Assembly: GCA_002389055.1 (NCBI GenBank)
Contig: DGNT01000197.1
Span: forward strand, 1 to 10,731
Direction: 5' to 3'
DNA length: 10,731 bases
Source of the DNA: Alcanivorax sp. UBA4485
GTDB lineage: Bacteria > Pseudomonadota > Gammaproteobacteria > Pseudomonadales > Alcanivoracaceae
Shown here in pieces: positions 1-8,450 of the stretch. The notes beneath the pieces were generated by a model. It did no database searches. It was not told the origin of the DNA and was given only the letters and a program-made list of their open reading frames with translations. A program made the position numbers and the translations under genes. Within the stretch, counting starts at the first letter, position 1. Every line of letters starts with the position of its first letter.

Positions 1-3
1 AAA

Positions 4-273
4 ATGGCTTTGACCACCGAGCAAAAAGCACAAATCCTGAAGGATTTTGCCCAGAAGGAAGGTGATACCGGTTCCCCGGAAGTGCAGGTCGCCCTGCTGT
101 CCGAGAACATCAACCAGCTTCAGGGTCACTTCAAGGATCACCACAAGGATCACCACAGCCGTCGCGGCCTGATCCGCATGGTTAACCAGCGTCGTAAGCT
201 GCTGGACTACCTGGCCGGCAAAAATCGTGACCGCTATCTGAAGTTGATCGAACGTCTGGGTCTGCGCCGCTAA
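4..273 (+). CDS. rpsO: 30S ribosomal protein S15
   Basis: S15 is a primary binding protein of the small ribosomal subunit. It contacts the 16S rRNA central domain and nucleates platform assembly. The 89-residue length is the family norm. The signature region TGSPEVQVALLSENI (residues 22-36), the basic HHKDHHSRRGL loop and the C-terminal RRKLLDYL...LIERLGLRR stretch are all intact. The ATG at 4 gives the standard MALTTEQKA N-terminus. The ribosome binding site and any autoregulatory leader lie left of the window. It is followed on the same strand by pnp, the usual rpsO-pnp order in gammaproteobacteria. Identification is secure. Confidence 0.98.
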   Translation: MALTTEQKAQILKDFAQKEGDTGSPEVQVALLSENINQLQGHFKDHHKDHHSRRGLIRMVNQRRKLLDYLAGKNRDRYLKLIERLGLRR

Positions 274-304
274 GCAGGCCCCGGTGTGACCGGTGATTGA
301 AACG

Positions 305-337
305 GAAGCTCGGCCCGGTGCCGGGCTTCTGTTGTTT
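305..337 (+). terminator. weak hairpin after rpsO (partial terminator or processing site)
   Basis: A GCCCG/CGGGC stem (313-317 with 322-326) has a 4-base loop and can extend through a flanking GAAGC/GCTTC pairing around a bulge. The downstream strand is T-rich (ttctgttgtttt) but has no clean T run. The position, 40 bases after the rpsO stop, matches the attenuating terminator known between rpsO and pnp in E. coli. Read-through into pnp is expected. Whether it terminates or only protects the rpsO 3' end is inference. Confidence 0.5.
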
Positions 338-349
338 TGGGCGCAGGGT

Positions 350-355
350 TATGAT
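350..355 (+). promoter_or_regulatory. possible -10 box (TATGAT) upstream of pnp
   Basis: TATGAT matches the sigma-70 -10 consensus at five of six positions, and E. coli has an internal pnp promoter in the same spacer. However, no convincing -35 lies 16-18 bases upstream (the bases there are TTCTGT-like), and only half of an extended -10 is present. The same bases overlap a possible ATG-ATG start, so the match may be incidental. Confidence 0.25.
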
Positions 356-440
356 GCCCCGGCACGCGATGATAAAGCGAAGAGACGAAAGACGAGACGA
401 GACGAGAGACGAGAAGCGATATGTTCAATATAGTGCGTAA
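351..440 (+). other. possible leader ORF overlapping the pnp start
   Basis: Two tandem ATG codons (351 and 354) open a 29- or 28-codon frame that stops at TAA 438-440, 20 bases inside pnp in another frame. AGGG at 345-348 sits five bases before the second ATG, a better Shine-Dalgarno than the one in front of pnp itself. The predicted peptide is very charged and rich in Arg, Asp and Glu because it reads through the GACGA repeats. Translation of this frame could couple to or compete with pnp initiation. I recognise no family. It may be a chance ORF. Confidence 0.25.
384..412 (+). repeat. GACGA repeat tract in the pnp leader
   Basis: Five GACGA copies start at 384, 391, 396, 401 and 408 (spacing 7, 5, 5, 7). 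They sit in an almost pyrimidine-free stretch running from about 371 to 419, directly before the pnp ATG. The tract cannot fold on itself, because it has almost no bases to pair with purines. It therefore gives an open 5' untranslated region rather than the long RNase III hairpin known in the E. coli pnp leader. Its role is unknown. Confidence 0.7.
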
Positions 441-2514
441 AGAGATTCAATACGGCGGTGACACCGTTATTCTGGAAACCGGGCAGATCGCCCGCCAGGC
501 CACCGCCGCTGTTATGGTCACCATCGGTGACACCCAGGTGCTGGTCACCGTGGTCGGTAAAAAAGAGGCCGACCCCAACAAGCCGTTTTTCCCGCTGACC
601 GTGAACTACCAGGAAAAGACCTACGCCACCGGCCGCATTCCCGGCGGTTTCTTCAAGCGTGAAGGCCGTCCCAGCGAGAAAGAGACCCTGACCTGCCGTC
701 TGATCGACCGGCCGATTCGCCCGCTGTTCCCCAAGGGCTTCATGAACGAAGTCCAGGTGGTCGCCACGGTAATGTCCTCGGATAAGAACCAGGACCCGGA
801 TATCGCCGCGATGATCGGCACCTCCGCCGCCCTGGCGATTTCAGGCATTCCGTTCAGCGGCCCGATTGGCGCCGCCCGCGTCGGCTTCAAGGACGGCCTG
901 TACCTGCTGAACCCGACCTATTCCGAGCTGGAAGAATCCGCCCTCAACCTGGTGGTCGCCGGCACCGAAGCGGCCGTGCTGATGGTGGAATCCGAAGCCC
1001 AGGAGCTCAGCGAAGACCAGATGCTGGGCGCGGTGCTGTTTGGCCATCAGGAAATGCAGGGCCTGATCCAGGCGATCAACGAGTTCGCCTCGGAAGTCGG
1101 CACCCCCGCCTGGGAATGGCAGCCGGCGCAGGAAAACAGCGAACTGAAGAACGCCATCAAGGGCAAGTACGAAGCCGCTCTGGCGGACGCCTACACCATT
1201 ACCGACAAGATGGCCCGCCAGCAGAAAGTCGGCGAGTTGCGTGACGCCTGTGTGGCCGAGTTCGCCACCGAAGAGGAAGGCGCCCCGGAAGCCGGCGAAG
1301 TGAAGGACCTGTTCGGCAAGGTGGAAAAGAACGTGGTGCGCGAGGCAGTGGTCTCCGGCAAGCCGCGTATCGATGGCCGTGCCCTGAACGCGGTACGCCC
1401 GATCGAATGCAAGGTGGGCATGCTCAAGAAAACCCACGGCTCCGCGCTGTTCACCCGTGGTGAAACCCAGGCGATCGTCACCGCCACCCTGGGCGGCATG
1501 CGCGATGCCCAGTTCATTGACGCCCTGGAAGGCTCCCGCCAGGACCACTTCATGCTGCAGTACAACTTCCCCCCGTACTGCGTTGGTGAAACCGGCATGA
1601 TCGGCAGCCCCAAGCGCCGCGAAATCGGCCACGGCCGCCTTGCCCGCCGTGGCGTGGAAGCGGTGGTGCCCGACGAGAAGCAGTTCCCGTACTCGATCCG
1701 CGTGGTGTCCGAAATCACTGAGTCCAACGGCTCCTCCTCCATGGCTTCGGTGTGCGGCACCTCCATGGCGCTGATGGACGCCGGCGTTCCGTTGACCGCG
1801 CCGGTGGCCGGTATCGCCATGGGTCTGGTCAAGGAAGAAGACGGCCGCTTCGCGGTCCTGTCCGACATCCTGGGTGACGAGGACCATCTCGGCGACATGG
1901 ACTTCAAGGTGGCCGGTACCGCCCGTGGCGTGACCGCTCTGCAGATGGACATCAAGATCGAGGGCATCACCGAAGAGATTATGGAGAAAGCGCTGGGTCA
2001 GGCCCAGGAAGGCCGGCTGCATATTCTGGGCGAGATGGCCAAGGCGATTTCCGAATCCCGTGCCCAGGTGTCCGATAACGCCCCGACCCTGCTCACCCTG
2101 AAGATCAACCCGGAGAAAATCCGCGACGTGATCGGCAAGGGCGGCGCTACCATCCGCGGCCTGACCGACGAAACCGGGTGCACCATCGACCTGGAAGACG
2201 ACGGCAGCGTGAAGATCTACGGCGAAACCCGCGAAGCGGCCCTGGAAGCCAAGCGGCGCGTGGAAGAGCTCACCGCCGAAGCGGAGATCGATAAGATCTA
2301 CGAAGGCAAGGTGATGCGCGTGGTCGACTTCGGCGCCTTCGTGCAGATCATGCCCGGCACCGAAGGCCTGCTGCACATTTCCCAGATCGCCGAAGAGCGG
2401 GTGGAGAAGGTGTCCGATTACGTCAACGAGGGTGACATCATCAAGGTCAAAGTCCTCGACGTGGACCAGCGTGGCCGCATCAAGCTGTCCATGAAGGAAG
2501 CCAAGGAAAGCTGA
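421..2514 (+). CDS. pnp: polyribonucleotide nucleotidyltransferase (PNPase)
   Basis: PNPase is a trimeric cytoplasmic 3'-5' exoribonuclease. It phosphorolyses RNA to nucleoside diphosphates and contributes to mRNA decay and sRNA turnover, often with RNase E. The 697 residues show the complete family layout. The first RNase PH core is at about 10-145, with FFPLTVNYQEKTYATGRIPGG at 56 onward. An all-helical linker spans about 150-310. The second, catalytic RNase PH core is at about 315-535. A KH domain with IGKGG (571-575) and an S1 domain (about 622-691) follow. Catalytic Asp486 and Asp492 in LGDEDHLGDMDF and the phosphate-binding Ser438-Ser440 run align with E. coli numbering. The tail after S1 is very short, lacking the extended tail of the E. 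coli enzyme. Shine-Dalgarno pairing is weak (GAGAAG at 411-416, four bases from ATG) within the GACGA tract. Confidence 0.98.
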   Translation: MFNIVRKEIQYGGDTVILETGQIARQATAAVMVTIGDTQVLVTVVGKKEADPNKPFFPLTVNYQEKTYATGRIPGGFFKREGRPSEKETLTCRLIDRPIRPLFPKGFMNEVQVVATVMSSDKNQDPDIAAMIGTSAALAISGIPFSGPIGAARVGFKDGLYLLNPTYSELEESALNLVVAGTEAAVLMVESEAQELSEDQMLGAVLFGHQEMQGLIQAINEFASEVGTPAWEWQPAQENSELKNAIKGKYEAALADAYTITDKMARQQKVGELRDACVAEFATEEEGAPEAGEVKDLFGKVEKNVVREAVVSGKPRIDGRALNAVRPIECKVGMLKKTHGSALFTRGETQAIVTATLGGMRDAQFIDALEGSRQDHFMLQYNFPPYCVGETGMIGSPKRREIGHGRLARRGVEAVVPDEKQFPYSIRVVSEITESNGSSSMASVCGTSMALMDAGVPLTAPVAGIAMGLVKEEDGRFAVLSDILGDEDHLGDMDFKVAGTARGVTALQMDIKIEGITEEIMEKALGQAQEGRLHILGEMAKAISESRAQVSDNAPTLLTLKINPEKIRDVIGKGGATIRGLTDETGCTIDLEDDGSVKIYGETREAALEAKRRVEELTAEAEIDKIYEGKVMRVVDFGAFVQIMPGTEGLLHISQIAEERVEKVSDYVNEGDIIKVKVLDVDQRGRIKLSMKEAKES

Positions 2515-2536
2515 TCTTTCCCGGCTCTCGCAAGAT

Positions 2537-2564
2537 AAAAAGACCCGCTTCGGCGGGTTTTTTT
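2537..2564 (+). terminator. rho-independent terminator of pnp
   Basis: A CCCGC/GCGGG stem (2544-2548 with 2553-2557) is closed by a TTCG tetraloop, preceded by A-rich DNA and followed by seven Ts (2558-2564). It lies 22 bases after the pnp stop and insulates rpsO-pnp from the efflux operon. Confidence 0.93.
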
Positions 2565-2599
2565 ATGTCCCGCCATAAAAGACAACCAGGTTGCCATAG

Positions 2600-2629
2600 T
2601 TGATTCATTATCGTAAGCTTGCTTATGAT
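2600..2629 (+). promoter_or_regulatory. predicted promoter of the marR-emrA-emrB operon
   Basis: TTGATT at 2600-2605 (four of six matches to the -35 consensus) and TATGAT at 2624-2629 (five of six to -10) are separated by 18 bases. Transcription would start near 2635-2637. That leaves a leader of about 40 bases before the chosen repressor ATG and rules out the in-frame starts at 2619 and 2625. A second -35-like hexamer, TTGCCA at 2591-2596, has no good partner. Confidence 0.6.
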
Positions 2630-2631
2630 AA
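2608..2631 (+). promoter_or_regulatory. 24-bp palindromic operator, likely MarR-family site
   Basis: The half-sites TTATCGTAAGC (2608-2618) and GCTTATGATAA (2621-2631) are inverted copies with one mismatch around a two-base centre. The inner TAAGC/GCTTA core resembles known MarR-type operators. The palindrome covers the promoter spacer and the whole -10 hexamer, so a bound dimer would block RNA polymerase. A further GCTTAC at 2636-2641 repeats one half-site by the predicted start of transcription. The probable ligand is the product of the gene directly downstream, giving autoregulation of the efflux operon. The palindrome is seen. The binding protein is inferred. Confidence 0.75.
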
Positions 2632-2675
2632 GTGCGCTTACCAATGCGCCGATGACCCGCCGGGAGATCTTGCCG

Positions 2676-3122
2676 ATGACCAGAGAGACCACTGTCGGGC
2701 TCAGCGTCCACGACGTGGCGCGCATGATCCGCCGCGACTTCGACCGGCGTGCCCGCGAACAGGGACTGACCCGCGCCCGCTGGCAGGTGCTCTGGCATCT
2801 GGCCCGCCATGAGGGCGTGCACCAGGCGGCGCTGGCCGAGATTCTGGATGTGGCGCCGATTTCGCTGACGCGGCAACTGGAACGGCTGGAACAGGAAGGC
2901 CTGGTGGAGCGCCGGGCGGACCCTTCCGACCGGCGCCGTCGGCGGCTTTATCTCACCGAAGCCGCCGCGCCGGCGTTGGAGCGGCTGCGCGAACTGGCCG
3001 CGCTAACCCGTGAACGGGCCTTCGACGGGCTGACCAGCGAGCAAATCGATACGTTCAGAGAGGTGCTGGAGGCGATGCGCGCCAACCTCTGTGATCGACC
3101 GGACCAGGGGGACGGACAGTGA
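2676..3122 (+). CDS. MarR-family transcriptional repressor of the adjacent efflux operon
   Basis: This is a 148-residue winged-helix regulator of the MarR family. These proteins bind DNA as dimers and are usually released by phenolic or drug-like ligands. The helix-turn-helix lies at about 49-75 (QAALAEILDVAPISLTRQLE), followed by the typical wing ADPSDRRRRRLYLT (81-94). Flanking helices form the dimer domain. In-frame ATGs occur at 2625 and 2652, but 2625 lies inside the predicted promoter and 2652 has no ribosome site. ATG 2676 is preceded by GGGAG at 2662-2666 with nine bases between, so it is chosen. The stop overlaps the next start as GTGA (3119-3122), which implies coupled translation with the pump genes. 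The inducer cannot be told from sequence. Confidence 0.9.
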   Translation: MTRETTVGLSVHDVARMIRRDFDRRAREQGLTRARWQVLWHLARHEGVHQAALAEILDVAPISLTRQLERLEQEGLVERRADPSDRRRRRLYLTEAAAPALERLRELAALTRERAFDGLTSEQIDTFREVLEAMRANLCDRPDQGDGQ

Positions 3123-4171
3123 CCACGACGCAACGCAACCGGCGACTGGGAATGGGCCTGGGGCTGTTGATCGCCCTGGCGGTGGTGCTGTGGCTGATAT
3201 TCGGCGGCCACCGCTACGTGAGCACCGAGAACGCCTACATTAAAATCGACATGATCTCGCTGACCGCCGACGTCAGCGGCCCTCTGGTGGCGGTGAACGT
3301 GGAGCGCAACCAGCCGGTGCGGCGTGGCCAGGTGCTCGCCGAGGTCGACCCCCAGCCCTACCGCATTGCCCTGGCGGAGGCGCAAGCCGATCAACGCGCG
3401 GTGCGTAACCGCATTCTGTCCGAGCGGGCGGATTACGCCCGCCTGCAGGCGCAGCGCGCCCAGGCGCGCCGGGACCTGAGTTATTATCAGCGCGAACTGC
3501 AGCGCTTCCAGGGCCTCGACAAGGTGGCGGTGTCGCAATCCCAGTTGGAGGCGGCGCGGCAGAAGCGGGACAAGGCCCGGGCCGAGGCGGAGGTGATCGA
3601 CCAGCAACTCGCCAGCCTGCGCGCCAGGTTGGGCGGTGGGCCGGACGTGGCGGTGGAAGAGCACCCGGATTACCAGGCGGCCACCGCCAAGCTGGAGCAG
3701 GCCGAATACGATCTGGCCCACACCCGCATTGTCGCCCCCGCCGATGGGGTTCTCGGCGGCGCTACGCCGATGGTCGGTGAGCGCGTCAACGCCGGCGTCC
3801 CGGTACTCACGCTGGCCCGCGACCGGTCCGCCTGGGTGGAGGCCAACCTCAAGGAAACCCAGCTCACCCATGTCCGCGAGGGGCAGACCGTGGAAGTGGC
3901 GGTGGACACCTATCCCGACGTTATCTGGCGGGCCCGGGTGCAGAGTCTCAGCCCGGCCACCGGTTCCGAATACGCGCTGATTCCCCCGCAGAACGCCAGC
4001 GGCAACTGGGTCAAGGTGGTGCAACGGATACCGGTGCGCCTGCGGTTACTGGATGTGGACGGCAAGCCGCCGCTGCGCTCTGGCATGAGCGCGGAAATCA
4101 CCATTGATACCGAGGCGTCGCCGCTGGCCGAGACGCCAGTGGCCGCCAGCGGCGAGCATGGCACGCCTTAA
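3119..4171 (+). CDS. emrA: EmrA-type periplasmic adaptor (HlyD/membrane fusion family)
   Basis: This inner-membrane-anchored adaptor would link an EmrB-type exporter to an outer-membrane channel. The 350 residues have one N-terminal transmembrane helix (about 9-29) after a short basic cytoplasmic tail. A split lipoyl domain follows (about 46-80 and 200-235, with RIVAPADGVLGG at 203-214), separated by a long helical hairpin rich in Ala, Arg, Glu and Gln (about 85-200). A beta-barrel and a membrane-proximal part then follow. The TGSEYALIPPQNASGNWVKV segment (281-300) is highly typical of EmrA-like adaptors. The GTG start overlaps the regulator stop, with AGGGGG at 3106-3111 seven bases upstream. 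EmrA is a family-level name, because paralogues such as FarA or VceA look alike. Confidence 0.9.
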   Translation: MTTTQRNRRLGMGLGLLIALAVVLWLIFGGHRYVSTENAYIKIDMISLTADVSGPLVAVNVERNQPVRRGQVLAEVDPQPYRIALAEAQADQRAVRNRILSERADYARLQAQRAQARRDLSYYQRELQRFQGLDKVAVSQSQLEAARQKRDKARAEAEVIDQQLASLRARLGGGPDVAVEEHPDYQAATAKLEQAEYDLAHTRIVAPADGVLGGATPMVGERVNAGVPVLTLARDRSAWVEANLKETQLTHVREGQTVEVAVDTYPDVIWRARVQSLSPATGSEYALIPPQNASGNWVKVVQRIPVRLRLLDVDGKPPLRSGMSAEITIDTEASPLAETPVAASGEHGTP

Positions 4172-5636
4172 CGATCAGCGCCTGGTCACCGTCAGCATCA
4201 TGCTGGCCACGGTGATGCAGGTGCTCGACACCACCATCGCCAATGTGGCCCTGCCGCACATGCAGGGCAGTCTGTCCGCCAGTACCGACCAGATCACCTG
4301 GGTGCTGACCTCCTATATCGTCGCCGCCGCCATCATGACGCCCACGGTGGGCTTTATGGCCGGCCGCCTGGGCCGGCGCCGGTTGTTCCTCTGGTCGGTG
4401 GCGGGGTTCACGGTAACCTCGGGCCTGTGCGGGCTGTCCGGCTCGCTGGATCAGATGGTCATGTTCCGCATCCTGCAGGGGGTGTTCGGCGCCGCGCTGG
4501 TACCCCTGTCGCAATCCGTGCTGCTGGACGCCTACCCGGTGGAGAAGCACGGCCAGGCCATGGCGATCTGGGGTATGGGTGTGATGGTGGGGCCGATCCT
4601 GGGGCCGACGCTGGGTGGCTGGCTCACCGAGTGGTACAGCTGGCGTTGGGTGTTCTACATCAATCTGCCGTTCGGGCTGCTGGCGTTCGCCGGCATCTGG
4701 CTAAGCGTCAGTGAGACGGAAACCCGCAAAGTGCGGTTCGACGTCATGGGGTTCGCGTTTTTGGGCCTGGCCATCGGCGCCTTCCAGCTGATGCTGGATC
4801 GTGGCGAGCAGGTGCAATGGTTCGAAAGCTTCGAAATTCAGCTGGAAGCCGTACTGGCGCTGCTCGGCTTGTATCTGTTCGTGGTCCATTCGCTGACCCG
4901 CAAGGACCCCTTTATTGATCCGGCGCTGTTCAAGGACCGCAACTTCGTCACCGGGCTGGTGTTCATCTTCGTGGTCGGCATCATTCTGCTCGCCACCATG
5001 GCGTTGTTGCCGCCGTTTCTGCAGCAATGGAAGGACTACCCGGCGGTGACCACCGGGCTGGTGCTGGCGCCGCGCGGGCTCGGTTCGATGTTCTCGATGA
5101 TGCTGGTGGGGCGCCTGATGCGCACCCGGCTCGACCCTCGGGTGCTGGTGATCACCGGGCTGCTGTTTATCACCTTCTCGTTGCACGAAATGGCCGGTTT
5201 CACGCTTGAGGTCAGCCGCAACACGCTGATCTGGACCGGGGTGCTTCAGGGGCTGGGCCTGGGGCTGGTGTTCGTGCCGGCCAGCGCGTTGACCTATGCC
5301 ACCTTGAACCCCGCGCTGCGTACCGAAGGGGCATCGCTGTTTTCGTTGTCGCGCAACCTGGGGTCCAGTGTGGGCATCTCGATCATGACCGCCATGTTGT
5401 CGCGCAATATGTGGATCAATCAGCAGCAGCTCGGCGAGCATCTGCAACTGGCCCCCTGGCTGAGCCAGGGACTGCCGATCAAGGAAATGGTGGGAAGCGT
5501 GCCGGCGGCGGTCTATCAGACGCTGCTCAGCCAGGCGGCGGAGATCAGCTACATGAACGATTTCCGGCTGCTGATGTGGATCAACATGGCCGCGATTCCT
5601 CTGGTGTTTCTGCTGCGACACCAACAGCGGGCATAA
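4158..5636 (+). CDS. emrB: EmrB-type multidrug exporter (DHA2 family, MFS)
   Basis: This is a proton-driven inner-membrane drug exporter of the 14-helix DHA2 branch of the major facilitator superfamily, 492 residues long. Seen motifs are the DHA2 signature LDTTIANVALP (23-33) in helix 1, motif A GFMAGRLGRRR (65-75) between helices 2 and 3, and antiporter motif C around GVMVGPILGPTLGGW (141-155) in helix 5. Many further hydrophobic helices run to the C-terminus. ATG 4158 overlaps the end of emrA by 14 bases and gives the compact MARLNDQRLV start. An upstream in-frame start at 4104 would add 18 Arg/Trp/Pro-rich residues buried in emrA and is rejected. Ribosome binding sequence is weak, so coupling to emrA is likely. 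No TolC-like gene is present, so the pump probably borrows a channel encoded elsewhere. Substrates are unknown. Confidence 0.92.
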   Translation: MARLNDQRLVTVSIMLATVMQVLDTTIANVALPHMQGSLSASTDQITWVLTSYIVAAAIMTPTVGFMAGRLGRRRLFLWSVAGFTVTSGLCGLSGSLDQMVMFRILQGVFGAALVPLSQSVLLDAYPVEKHGQAMAIWGMGVMVGPILGPTLGGWLTEWYSWRWVFYINLPFGLLAFAGIWLSVSETETRKVRFDVMGFAFLGLAIGAFQLMLDRGEQVQWFESFEIQLEAVLALLGLYLFVVHSLTRKDPFIDPALFKDRNFVTGLVFIFVVGIILLATMALLPPFLQQWKDYPAVTTGLVLAPRGLGSMFSMMLVGRLMRTRLDPRVLVITGLLFITFSLHEMAGFTLEVSRNTLIWTGVLQGLGLGLVFVPASALTYATLNPALRTEGASLFSLSRNLGSSVGISIMTAMLSRNMWINQQQLGEHLQLAPWLSQGLPIKEMVGSVPAAVYQTLLSQAAEISYMNDFRLLMWINMAAIPLVFLLRHQQRA

Positions 5637-5662
5637 AAAAGGCGGCCCCGGGCCGCCTTTTT
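5635..5662. terminator. bidirectional terminator between emrB and acs
   Basis: GGCGGCC (5641-5647) and GGCCGCC (5651-5657) form a perfect 7-bp stem with a CCG loop. Six As lie on the left and five Ts on the right, so it carries a U tract when transcribed from either side. It overlaps the emrB stop codon and lies 22 bases beyond the acs stop, serving both convergent transcripts. Confidence 0.92.
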
Positions 5663-5684
5663 CTTTATCACAAAAGAGCAGCTA

Positions 5685-7631
<1,947 letters not shown>

Positions 7632-7879
7632 TTCAGCCTCCTTCGTACTGCCCGCTGATGTTTATTGTCTGGCCGCCCCGTCCTGAGTCGCGGGGGTAAT
7701 GCGGCGCCGTATTATCGTGCCAACGGCGACACGCCTGGAATTAAACTATTGTCTAAAGACCGGCTTATCAAATGCCATTGGGCACAGTGTACCGCTAGCG
7801 GAGGCGGGAAAGGGACGTCTACTACCAAAGGCGAAGAGAAGCGCGCCCGGGGAGCGGGTAGCATCGGGGGGCTGGATAC
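7632..7879 (-). promoter_or_regulatory. acs upstream region (promoter not firmly located)
   Basis: This gene-free stretch lies between the pan operon terminator and acs and must hold the acs promoter. The likeliest place is the AT-rich island at 7740-7775. Reading the minus strand it shows TTGATA (7771 to 7766), TAGACA (7755 to 7750) and TTTAAT (7745 to 7740), but no pair has ideal spacing. A 10-bp palindrome, CCGCTAGCGG, lies upstream at 7792-7801 and could be a regulator site. I see no convincing gene here. Confidence 0.4.
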
Positions 7880-7905
7880 AAAAACGCCGGCGCGAGGCCG
7901 GCGTT
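7880..7905 (-). terminator. rho-independent terminator of the pan operon
   Basis: On the minus strand a 9-bp perfect stem, AACGCCGGC/GCCGGCGTT (7905-7897 with 7891-7883), has a five-base loop and runs into five Ts (7884 to 7880). It starts 23 bases after the panD stop and separates panD from acs, which therefore needs its own promoter. Confidence 0.92.
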
Positions 7906-7928
7906 CAGGGCGAGGGAGTACAGGCGGC

Positions 7929-8309
7929 TCAGGCCACCTGAACCGGGATAGCGTTGCTGGTCCCTTTCACCTCGTTGCCTTCGTCCATGTAAATCAGACG
8001 GGGCTTATAATTGATCAGCTCGGCGCTGGAGTAGTTGGCGTAGGCGCAGATGATCACGCGGTGTCCGGGCTTCGCCTTGTGGGCGGCGGCGCCGTTCACG
8101 GAAATCATCTTCGAACCCTCTTCGCCGCGGATCGCGTAGGTTTCGAAGCGCTCGCCGTTATCCAGGTTGTAAATCTGGATTTGCTCGTATTCAAGGATGC
8201 CGGCCATGTCCATAAGACGGCCGTCGATGGCGCAGGAGCCTTCGTACTCAAGTTCCGCGTGGGTGACGCGGGCCTGGTGCAACTTGGCTTTCAGCATGGT
8301 GCACTGCAT
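7929..8309 (-). CDS. panD: aspartate 1-decarboxylase
   Basis: PanD decarboxylates L-aspartate to beta-alanine, the amino half of pantothenate. It is a pyruvoyl enzyme made as a 126-residue proenzyme that cleaves itself between Gly24 and Ser25 in YEGSCAID. Ser25 becomes the pyruvoyl group. Key residues are present: Lys9, Arg54, Thr57 and Tyr58 (ERFETYAI) and the conserved NGAAAH loop (72-77). The length matches the family. ATG 8309 gives the usual short N-terminus (MQCTMLKAKLH) and is preceded by AGAGAGG (8323 to 8317), seven bases away. It is downstream of panC but separated by 142 bases, so a private promoter as well as read-through is likely. In enteric bacteria maturation needs PanM, but no such gene is seen here. 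Confidence 0.97.
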   Translation of the reverse strand: MQCTMLKAKLHQARVTHAELEYEGSCAIDGRLMDMAGILEYEQIQIYNLDNGERFETYAIRGEEGSKMISVNGAAAHKAKPGHRVIICAYANYSSAELINYKPRLIYMDEGNEVKGTSNAIPVQVA

Positions 8310-8387
8310 GTTGGTACCTCTCTAAACAACCCTTGCGCGGGCACTGAATAACGGCCGCTGACAGGGGGGGCGGCAGTATGCATGAAT

Positions 8388-8413
8388 CACCGGTCACATA
8401 CAATAAACCGGTG
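8388..8413 (-). repeat. stem-loop in the panD leader
   Basis: CACCGGT (8388-8394) and ACCGGTG (8407-8413) form a perfect 7-bp inverted repeat around an AT-rich 12-base loop, 79 bases before the panD start. There is no T run after it, so it is not an ordinary terminator. It could be an RNA structure in the leader or a protein site. No known riboswitch was recognised. Confidence 0.55.
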
Positions 8414-8450
8414 GCGACTCCCCGTGCCTTGAGCCGACGCTGAGAGCGGC

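Noticed and set aside
841..2376. 511-codon open frame on the minus strand across pnp
   Set aside because: It is a mirror of a GC-rich gene: His/Gly/Ala-rich, no recognisable domain, no ribosome site, and pnp on the other strand is fully conserved.
2619..2675. Longer N-terminus for the MarR regulator from TTG 2619, ATG 2625 or ATG 2652
   Set aside because: The first two lie within the operator and -10 region, and 2652 has no ribosome site. GGGAG at 2662-2666 favours ATG 2676.
7706..7722. Sigma-54-like TGGCACG element on the minus strand upstream of acs
   Set aside because: The -24 half is good, but the required GC of the -12 half is not at the correct distance (the sequence there reads TACGG).
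7765..7791. CRP-like site (TGTGCCCAATGGCA) upstream of acs on the minus strand
   Set aside because: Only one half (TGTG) fits. The second half does not match the TCACA arm.
7665..8351. 228- and 80-codon plus-strand frames in the panD-acs spacer and across panD
   Set aside because: They run through the pan terminator and antisense to panD, lack a ribosome site and resemble no family.
8320..8385. Short minus-strand ORF starting at ATG near 8383 in the panD leader
   Set aside because: About 30 codons overlapping the panD start, with no good ribosome site and no recognisable product.
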